Below are positions 25,575-31,087 of a stretch of DNA of 64,000 nt, in pieces. Under the pieces are notes generated by a model, which did no database searches, was not told where the DNA came from, and worked only from the letters and a program-made list of their open reading frames with translations. Within the stretch, counting starts at the first letter, position 1; each line of letters starts with the position of its first letter. Both the position numbers and the translations under genes were made by a program. The stretch is from Bacillota bacterium (GTDB lineage: Bacteria > Bacillota > Clostridia > Christensenellales > SZUA-584): positions 71,008 to 135,007 of the forward strand of contig JAEZJG010000007.1 in assembly GCA_023415795.1 (NCBI GenBank). Reading direction: 5' to 3'.

Positions 25575-25823
25575 TCAAAATTCCCAGCTCAAACCTTTAT
25601 ACCAGCTTGGGTGCTTTTCCTTCTTAAATAACACTGAAACAAACAAAATAGCCAATAGCTTAAAAGTATATCCTATAACCAACACACCGCCAAAAACCAA
25701 GAACACAACGCTGAAAACCTTTACAGTAAAAGATACTTCTATCATACAAAACATCCAGTTATTACCGGTTGCCGATTGCTTCCGTTTGTTTGAGCGCTGG
25801 GGGATTGACATGAACGACTTCAT
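25575..25823 (-). CDS. Small membrane protein in the insertion
   Basis: The 82-residue product has a basic N-terminus and one long hydrophobic region (VSFTVKVFSVVFLVFGGVLV and onward, about 28-62), enough for one or two membrane helices, then a basic/aromatic tail FKKEKHPSWYKGLSWEF. No ribosome binding site is clear, so the ATG at 25823 is tentative. It lies downstream of the XRE gene on the same strand. Function unknown. Confidence 0.4.
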   Translation of the reverse strand: MKSFMSIPQRSNKRKQSATGNNWMFCMIEVSFTVKVFSVVFLVFGGVLVIGYTFKLLAILFVSVLFKKEKHPSWYKGLSWEF

Positions 25824-25859
25824 TAAAGCGCCGCCGGGCAACATTTATAAAAAAACTTA

Positions 25860-26180
25860 CTATTCTTTTATACCTAATATCTTATCTATTGCGCCAACTA
25901 AAGCCTTAACTGTTTCCTGATCCGAATGCTTTGCCTTTAAATACGTTTCCATAAAGACGCGTTCATGCCCTTTAATTTGTGGCGGATCAGCTTCTATCAA
26001 TTGTTCAACCGTCATATCAAGCGCACGAGCCATTTTTATTACTGTGTCAACAGCCATACAGCCAATTCCTGCATTCAACCCGCTTTTAATAGTCGTATAA
26101 GGAACGCCTATCTCAATAGAGAACTGCCTGACGCTTTTATAGCGTTTTTTTATTATTTCTATTATTTGTTCGCTCTGCAT
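25860..26180 (-). CDS. XRE-type helix-turn-helix regulator in the insertion
   Basis: The 106-residue protein has an N-terminal Cro/C1-type DNA-binding domain (about 1-62): IIKKRYKSVRQFSIEIGVPY is helix 1 to the recognition turn, TTIKSGLNAG follows, and VDTVIKMARALDMTVEQLI is the typical last helices. The C-terminal 40 residues are helical, perhaps for dimerisation. Such proteins repress their own element. Base composition is AT-rich, unlike the neighbouring genes. Confidence 0.75.
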   Translation of the reverse strand: MQSEQIIEIIKKRYKSVRQFSIEIGVPYTTIKSGLNAGIGCMAVDTVIKMARALDMTVEQLIEADPPQIKGHERVFMETYLKAKHSDQETVKALVGAIDKILGIKE

Positions 26181-26226
26181 ATATCAATAAACCCCTAAAC
26201 TCTATTATATATCAACTTAGTATAAC

Positions 26227-26299
26227 CGGACGCGCCGCAGCCTGCGGCAAAAACCGCTGCCGCCAGCACAAGCATAGTGACCGCTATCAGTCTCATCAT
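26227..26299 (-). pseudogene. N-terminal part of the split lipoprotein gene
   Basis: After AGGGAGGC (26303-26310), ATG codons at 26299 and 26296 open a lipoprotein signal, MRLIAVTMLVLAAAVFAAGC, with lipobox AAGC followed by GASG. The frame then runs into the insertion and stops after about ten AT-rich codons. It is the missing start of the frame at 25133-25486. Confidence 0.75.
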
Positions 26300-26369
26300 A
26301 TCGCCTCCCTGCCGGAATATTCGATGGTAAGACGTCGATTCGCGGCAAACGGTTCCCTTCATGTGCGGT

Positions 26370-26849
26370 TTAGCGCAGCGTTTTCTCCATCACAAAGTTG
26401 GTCAGCAGAACGCCGTTGCGCTCTACCTGCTGCTCCTTAACCACAGCATATCCGCGCCGCCCGAAGAACGGCTTGGCGGTGACGGATGCGTGCGTGATGA
26501 CGCGCACCTGACCTGTTTCCCGCGCGTGCTGCTCCAACGCTGCCAGCAGCACTGTGGCCACGCCGCAGCTCTGCCAGTCCTTATGAACAAACAGCCTGTC
26601 CAAATAATCGCCGTCGATATCGCCGAAGCCGATGATCTCGCCGTCGCTTTCGGCAACAACGGTGTGATGTGCAAGCAAGGATGCGTTCCATGCGGGTTTG
26701 CTGACGCTGCCGTCTGCCCATGCGCATAGCTGGACTGGGTTATAGTCTTTCGCGCATACCGAATGCACCGTTTCATGGAACAGGGCTGCAATGGCGTCGA
26801 TGTCGTTTGGTTTATAGCGGCGCAATACAAATTTTTGGTTACTCATCAT
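26370..26849 (-). CDS. GNAT family N-acetyltransferase
   Basis: The 159-residue protein has the GNAT fold: FVLRRYKPNDIDAIAALFHE at the N-terminus, the central strands VVAESDGEIIGFGDI and DGDYLDRLFVHKDWQSCGVA, and the acetyl-CoA loop QSCGVATVLL, a variant of Q/RxxGxG/A. The C-terminal part has HASVTAKPFFGRRGYAVVKEQQV, usual for small-molecule acetyltransferases. The ATG at 26849 is nine bases after AGGTGG. It starts 4 bp after the pentapeptide gene, so they form one operon. Substrate unknown. Confidence 0.88.
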   Translation of the reverse strand: MMSNQKFVLRRYKPNDIDAIAALFHETVHSVCAKDYNPVQLCAWADGSVSKPAWNASLLAHHTVVAESDGEIIGFGDIDGDYLDRLFVHKDWQSCGVATVLLAALEQHARETGQVRVITHASVTAKPFFGRRGYAVVKEQQVERNGVLLTNFVMEKTLR

Positions 26850-26853
26850 ACCG

Positions 26854-27456
26854 TTACACCACCTGCACTCCGAACAGCTTCGCAATCTCCGCCGCTTGAT
26901 AGACGTTGATTTTCGCACCGCGCAGCTCTGCATAGGTGTCCGACAGCATGATGCCACAAATCGTGCAATCGGACAAATCCAGTCCTTTAAGCGGCGTCTT
27001 AAAAAAATCCACATGGGTCAGATTCACGTTGCTCAATCGCATGGCTTTAAGCTTGGCTTCCGACATAAAGGCTTCTGAAAAATCGCAGCCGATTATTTCA
27101 CAACTCGTCCATGCCGTTTTGACACAGTTGATATAATTAAACGCGCTGTCCTCCATCCGAGTCTCCTTAAAAATCGCCCGGCTAAAATCGCTACCTGTTG
27201 CCTTGCAGCGTATAAACTCTGACTTTTTCCAGTAGCTTCCGCTAAATTTACAGTTGGAGATATCGCTGGCTTCAAAATGCACCGAAGTCATATTGACTTT
27301 AGTGAAATGACACGCTATAAACCGGCACTTAATAAAACACACCTTTTCAAAATCGATTGTAGATATATCCAGATCAGTGATCACCTCATTTTCGAAGCTT
27401 ATCTCCTTGACCGGGGTTTCCTGTGATTGTGCAGCTGCGATGACATCGGCAAACAT
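26854..27456 (-). CDS. Pentapeptide repeat protein, Qnr-like
   Basis: The 200-residue protein is a right-handed quadrilateral beta helix by its repeating A(D/N)LxX-type units with central F/L every five residues. Clear stretches are VCFIKCRFIACHFTKVNM, ASDISNCKFSGSYW, ATGSDFSRAIFKETRM and LSNVNLTHVDF. The tail ELRGAKINVYQAAEIAKLFG resembles the C-terminal dimer helix of Qnr-type proteins, which mimic DNA and protect gyrase. Whether this one binds gyrase is an inference. AAAGGA precedes the ATG. Cotranscribed with a GNAT gene. Confidence 0.82.
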   Translation of the reverse strand: MFADVIAAAQSQETPVKEISFENEVITDLDISTIDFEKVCFIKCRFIACHFTKVNMTSVHFEASDISNCKFSGSYWKKSEFIRCKATGSDFSRAIFKETRMEDSAFNYINCVKTAWTSCEIIGCDFSEAFMSEAKLKAMRLSNVNLTHVDFFKTPLKGLDLSDCTICGIMLSDTYAELRGAKINVYQAAEIAKLFGVQVV

Positions 27457-27662
27457 TCATGTTCCTTTCCTGAGCACCTTTATAAAATGATTATAACATA
27501 TTCTGAGGTAAGCATTCGCCCTGCAATACAGTGTGAATTGTCGATTTTGGGGTGTGAGTTGAACTTTACATCGCTGGCGGTAACTGATACTGTAATAGCT
27601 GCGATTTCACCGATTAGTAACACATGGAGTCGAACAATAACAAATTAACATAAGGGAGTCCT

Positions 27663-29642
27663 ATGAAAAAACTAATTTCTTTATTGACAGCGCTGCTGAT
27701 GGTGGCTATGGCACTGGCAGGCTGCGGAGGCACAGTGCCGGCATCGTCTGAGCTGACACCGCCTGCTGGTGAGACAACAATGCCGGTAACGGATGCCGAT
27801 TCGTGGGTGATCTACTGGTATCTTTGCGGCACAGACCTTGAATCGGACAACGGCGCTGCCACTGCCGACCTTCAGGAGCTGCTCTCGGTACCCCTTCCGG
27901 AAAACGTGAAGGTTGTCATCCAGACGGGCGGTACCAGCCAGTGGCAGAACGATCTGGTTGACCCCGGCTATATCGAGCGCTTTGTGTACGACTCCAACGG
28001 AATAACGAAGCTGGAGCAGCTTCCGCTGGCCAGCATGGGCGATCAGGCAACCTTTGCGGACTTTTTATCCTTCGCGAACACCAGTTATCCGGCTGAGAAG
28101 AAGATGGTGCTGTTCTGGAACCACGGCGGCGGCTCGGTGGCCGGTGTGGAATTTGACCAGCTTTTTGACAACGATTCGCTGACGCTGACAGAAATCCGTC
28201 AGGCGTTTGAATCTACCTGCACGCTGTCAACTGAAAACCCGCCGTTTGAGGTGGTGGGCCTTGACACATGCCTGATGGCGACGGTGGACACGGCTGCGAC
28301 CTTCTCGGGTATCGGCAAATATATGGTGGCCTCGCAGGAGACGGAGCCCGGAAATGGCTGGTACTATTCCGGCTTTGTGGGCGCGCTGGCTGAAAACCCC
28401 GCCATGGACGGCGCGGAGCTGGGTCAGATTATTTGCGATACCTATGTGCAGGGCTGTGAGCTGGTTGGTACGCAGGATGCTATCACGCTGTCTGTGACCG
28501 ACTTGTCTAAGCTGGATAACCTGCTGACGGCGTATGACAGCATCGGCAAGGAAGCGCTTGCCTACGCCTGCGCCGACCCCACCTTCTTTGCGGAGCTGGG
28601 CAGAAGCGCTATCAAGGCGGAAAACTACGGCGGCAACACGGCTGAGGAGGGTTACACCAACATGGTGGACCTAGGCGACCTTGTGCGCAACAGCCAAAAC
28701 CTGCTAGCAGATAACGCGGACGCTGTTTTGGCCGCGCTGGACGAATGCGTGATCTATAAGATCAACGGTCCGTACAGGCAGCAGGCATCCGGGCTTTCCT
28801 GCTACTATTCCTACGACGGAGACCAGAACAACTTTAACGAATATGTGGCCGAGGGTACGGGTGTATCCTTCAAGTACCTCTACGCCTATGAGCTTTTTGG
28901 CACGTTGCCTGAGGACGGCATGGAGTATATAGCGGACTTGCAGGTGAGCGAACTGCCCGTAGTGCCGACGATTGAAGGCTCCGGTTTGCAGGACATGCCG
29001 CTGTCTGTGGATGATGAGGGCTACGCGGTGCTCAGCATTGGCGCGGACGCGGCGAACATGCTGGCGGGCGTATACTTCCAGCTGTTCTACACCGATGCCG
29101 AAAGCGACACGATGCTGCTGCTGGGCCGGGACAACGACATCATCGCGGATTGGGACAACGGCGTATTCAAGGATAACTTCCGCGGCGTGTGGGGGTCCAT
29201 CGACGGCAACCTTGTGTATATGGAGCTGGGCTACGAGGGCGACGACTACAATCTGTATAATGTACCCATTCTGCTCAACGGCGAGCGCTATAACCTGAGC
29301 GTTGGCTACAGCTTTACCGACGAGGCTTACTACATTCTTGGCGCGAGCAAGCCGCTGGATGAAAGCGGTATGGCGGACAAGAACCTTGTGCAGCTCAAGG
29401 AAGGCGATCAGATAACGACGCTGCTGTATACCATGCCGCTTTCCGGTGACTCGACGGAGCTGACCGAATATGAAGCTGCCACCTTCACCGTGACGGCAGG
29501 CACCGCGTTTGCGGAAATGAATATGGGAGACGGTACCTTCGTGATGGTTTATGAAATGGCAGACTCCAACAACAATACGGCAAACTCGGCGGCGGTGGTG
29601 TTCACCGTGGAGAACGGCGAAATTTCCACCTCTGTGGAGTAA
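27663..29642 (+). CDS. Clostripain-family (C11) cysteine peptidase lipoprotein
   Basis: The 659-residue precursor has a lipoprotein signal (lipobox LAGC, Cys about 21) and a threonine/proline-rich linker. The caspase-like C11 peptidase domain follows (about 45-420). The expected catalytic pair is His154 in FWNHGGGS and Cys203 in LDTCLMA. The C-terminal about 220 residues are beta-rich and probably form binding or propeptide-like domains. It should be anchored outside the cell and may cleave after basic residues, as family C11 does. AAGGGAG precedes the ATG. Confidence 0.92.
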   Translation: MKKLISLLTALLMVAMALAGCGGTVPASSELTPPAGETTMPVTDADSWVIYWYLCGTDLESDNGAATADLQELLSVPLPENVKVVIQTGGTSQWQNDLVDPGYIERFVYDSNGITKLEQLPLASMGDQATFADFLSFANTSYPAEKKMVLFWNHGGGSVAGVEFDQLFDNDSLTLTEIRQAFESTCTLSTENPPFEVVGLDTCLMATVDTAATFSGIGKYMVASQETEPGNGWYYSGFVGALAENPAMDGAELGQIICDTYVQGCELVGTQDAITLSVTDLSKLDNLLTAYDSIGKEALAYACADPTFFAELGRSAIKAENYGGNTAEEGYTNMVDLGDLVRNSQNLLADNADAVLAALDECVIYKINGPYRQQASGLSCYYSYDGDQNNFNEYVAEGTGVSFKYLYAYELFGTLPEDGMEYIADLQVSELPVVPTIEGSGLQDMPLSVDDEGYAVLSIGADAANMLAGVYFQLFYTDAESDTMLLLGRDNDIIADWDNGVFKDNFRGVWGSIDGNLVYMELGYEGDDYNLYNVPILLNGERYNLSVGYSFTDEAYYILGASKPLDESGMADKNLVQLKEGDQITTLLYTMPLSGDSTELTEYEAATFTVTAGTAFAEMNMGDGTFVMVYEMADSNNNTANSAAVVFTVENGEISTSVE

Positions 29643-29667
29643 ACGCCCAAAAAGATTGATAAAAAAG

Positions 29668-29693
29668 CCTTCGGTATTAAAAAACCGAGGGCT
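29668..29693. terminator. Hairpin after the C11 peptidase gene
   Basis: GCCTTCGGT (29668-29676) pairs with ACCGAGGGC (29685-29693) with one G-U pair. The T tract lies on the minus strand side, so plus-strand activity is doubtful. A near copy lies at 29878-29906. Confidence 0.5.
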
Positions 29694-29715
29694 CAGTTTG
29701 ATGACAACCTATTCT

Positions 29716-29855
29716 CAGGGGCGCTGCCCCCGAACCCCTTCTTGAAGAAAAGTGGGAAAAGACATGTGAAAATGCCATGAACATGGCATTTTCAGCGGGA
29801 TTCTTAAGGGATCAAATCCCTTAAGCGGAGGTGTGGAGGCAGAGCCTCCATGGTC
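29716..29855. repeat. Palindromic intergenic repeat element, copy 1
   Basis: The left module is the palindrome GGGGCGCTGCCCC (29718-29730) followed by CGAACCCCT. The right module is GCGGAGGTG (29825-29833) followed by the palindrome TGGAGGCAGAGCCTCCA (29834-29850). Between them are the hairpins AAAATGCCATG/CATGGCATTTT (29770-29793) and CTTAAGGGAT/ATCCCTTAAG (29803-29825). Both end modules recur, each with one mismatch, in inverted order at 40898-41034. Confidence 0.8.
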
Positions 29856-29877
29856 TTAGACCTTTGTCAGCAGTCTG

Positions 29878-29906
29878 AGCTCTCGGTATCAAAATCGAGG
29901 GCTTTT
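29878..29906 (+). terminator. Second copy of the terminator hairpin
   Basis: AGCTCTCG and CGAGGGCT pair around a TATCAAAAT-type loop and are followed by TTTTT. It probably ends the C11 peptidase transcript on the far side of the repeat element. Confidence 0.65.
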
Positions 29907-29966
29907 TGCTTTTTGCGGACTGTGTTGATTGCGCTGCAAGCGCAGCAATGTCTTGTTTGCGCGTAT

Positions 29967-29994
29967 CATAGTGCCGGTATATTGGCACACTATG
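29967..29994. promoter_or_regulatory. Inverted repeat upstream of the DUF3892 gene
   Basis: CATAGTG (29967-29973) and CACTATG (29988-29994) are perfect inverted arms about 36 bp before the start codon. This could be an operator or leader hairpin. Confidence 0.4.
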
Positions 29995-30029
29995 TTATAG
30001 AAAACGCAATAAACACGGAGGTTTCATTT

Positions 30030-30323
30030 ATGGCTGATATGGATTTATCGAAGCTGCCACTGATGGCTTTGCAGGATATTCCCAAACCCAACGCAAACGC
30101 GCAGCCCATTGTCGCGCTGGTGAAGGAGGGCGGGCGCGTGACCGGCTATCAGCTGGCGGACGGGCGCATTCTAAACAAGGAACAAGGTGTTGAGCTGGCA
30201 CGGCACGGCGGTATTCAAGGCGTGGGCATCGCGGTGCGTAACGGCAGCGAATACCTGAAATCTTTGCCGGACGGCAGTGAGAACAACAACCTTGGCAACC
30301 TGCCGTCGGTGACGCAGCAGTAG
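30030..30323 (+). CDS. DUF3892 domain protein
   Basis: The 97-residue protein fits DUF3892 by the pattern VTGYQLADGRILNKEQGVEL, then IQGVGIAVRNG, then YLKSLPDGSENNNLGNLP at the C-terminus. Members are small, predicted cytoplasmic and uncharacterised. CGGAGG (30016-30021) precedes the ATG by eight bases; longer in-frame extension upstream is non-coding in character. It is monocistronic, followed by a hairpin. Confidence 0.85.
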   Translation: MADMDLSKLPLMALQDIPKPNANAQPIVALVKEGGRVTGYQLADGRILNKEQGVELARHGGIQGVGIAVRNGSEYLKSLPDGSENNNLGNLPSVTQQ

Positions 30324-30341
30324 AGGTACTTAAGGCAAGGG

Positions 30342-30384
30342 ATTCCCCCCATTGCGTAAAGCATTGACTAGCATAGGGGGGAAT
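30342..30384 (+). terminator. Candidate terminator after the DUF3892 gene
   Basis: ATTCCCCCC (30342-30350) pairs with GGGGGGAAT (30376-30384) around a long loop and is followed by TCTTTG. The U tract is weak. Confidence 0.45.
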
Positions 30385-30491
30385 TCTTTGTGTTTTTTCT
30401 AGGGAGCTAAGAGAAGCTGCCGTATTGGTATCAACAGCCGGCATCTCAATCAATCACAATAGGCAGGAAATGGAATACAACAGAAATCCAT

Positions 30492-30522
30492 AAATTATTT
30501 ATTGATATTCAATAAATAATTT
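30492..30522. promoter_or_regulatory. 14-bp inverted repeat overlapping the exosortase promoter
   Basis: AAATTATTTATTGA (30492-30505) and TCAATAAATAATTT (30509-30522) are perfect inverted arms around TAT. They cover the -35 element and most of the spacer of the promoter at 30502-30530, an ideal repressor site. Confidence 0.7.
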
Positions 30523-30530
30523 GCTATAAT
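30502..30530 (+). promoter_or_regulatory. Sigma-A promoter of the exosortase operon
   Basis: TTGATA (30502-30507), a 17-bp spacer and TATAAT (30525-30530). Transcription would start near 30537, leaving only about 14 nt of leader before the GTG at 30551. Confidence 0.75.
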
Positions 30531-30550
30531 CATCGCAACACAGAAAGGCG

Positions 30551-31087
30551 GTGATTCAAACGGCAAATCTGCTACGCATACTTCGCACACACAAAGCGGA
30601 TATCGTCCTTGGTGCGCTCGCGCTGCTCGTTGGGGCGGGGCTGCTTGTTTGGTATGGCACGGCGGACGATGCGGCTTTGCGTGTGCTGCTGTGGCCGCAT
30701 GCCAAGGCTGCTGAGGCTTTTTATAACACCACACTCATTTATCAAAGTGGTGTGGGTTATGTATCGCCGGGCGGCAGCTTTGCCGTGGGTTCTGCCTGCA
30801 TGGGCATGAATTTCATCGTTATGCTGTTCTGCCTCATGGTTTGCGCCTTCACCCGGCGGTTCTGCGGCTTTGCCAAGGCCGCTTTTTTTATACTTGCGCT
30901 GGCCGGTTCCGTCGTAGTCGGCGTATTCGTCAGCGGCCTGCGCATCATCGGCTCTATACCTTTCGTGCAATATGAAAAGTTTGCCACGCTTCACAGCGGC
31001 ATTGGCATCGCGTTATACCTCGCCGTTATTACGGGCAGCTTCATACTCGTCAATAAACTGACAGGAGGCCTCCATGAAAAACATTGA
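30551..31087 (+). CDS. xrtK: Exosortase K-like membrane cysteine transpeptidase
   Basis: Exosortases cleave a C-terminal sorting tail and are thought to transfer the protein to another molecule at the membrane. This 178-residue protein has about five to six membrane helices and the exosortase triad: Cys83 in SACMGMNF, Arg131 in SGLRIIGS and His148 in LHSGIGIALY. Its small size and its partner match exosortase K as I recall that family. The GTG at 30551 is the only sensible start; AGAAAGG lies just upstream with short spacing. It overlaps the next gene by 14 bp, with the partner's AGGAGG inside this gene. Confidence 0.8.
   Translation: MIQTANLLRILRTHKADIVLGALALLVGAGLLVWYGTADDAALRVLLWPHAKAAEAFYNTTLIYQSGVGYVSPGGSFAVGSACMGMNFIVMLFCLMVCAFTRRFCGFAKAAFFILALAGSVVVGVFVSGLRIIGSIPFVQYEKFATLHSGIGIALYLAVITGSFILVNKLTGGLHEKH

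Larger units (their letters stand above)
25487..26226. mobile_element. 740-bp AT-rich insertion without a recognisable transposase
   Basis: The segment is much more AT-rich than its flanks and interrupts a lipoprotein frame. Its ends form an imperfect inverted repeat: GTAAATACAATTGATAT (25487-25503) against the complement of 26209-26226, GTTATACTAAGTTGATAT. Removing it (allowing a 2-bp duplication of CC/GG) rejoins the host frame as CGASG-HPQQAGEG. It carries an XRE-type regulator and a small membrane protein. A short GC-richer patch near 25795-25845 hints at a composite origin. It could be a non-autonomous transposon or a remnant of a larger element. Confidence 0.65.
29643..30029. other. Intergenic region with hairpins and a repeat element
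   Basis: This 387-bp gap contains no gene. It holds two similar terminator hairpins (29668-29693 and 29878-29906) flanking a palindromic repeat element (29716-29855), then the inverted repeat CATAGTG/CACTATG (29967-29994) upstream of the DUF3892 gene. Confidence 0.7.

Noticed and set aside
25393..25578. 61-residue minus-strand frame overlapping the end of the insertion
   Set aside because: Its last half reads the split lipoprotein gene in the wrong frame. Only about 30 codons belong to the insertion, and the start is TTG without a ribosome binding site.
25810..25917. Short plus-strand frame starting MNDFIKAPPGN after GGGGGATTG
   Set aside because: It is only about 35 codons and overlaps the better supported XRE gene on the other strand. 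It may be a remnant, but cannot be supported as a gene.
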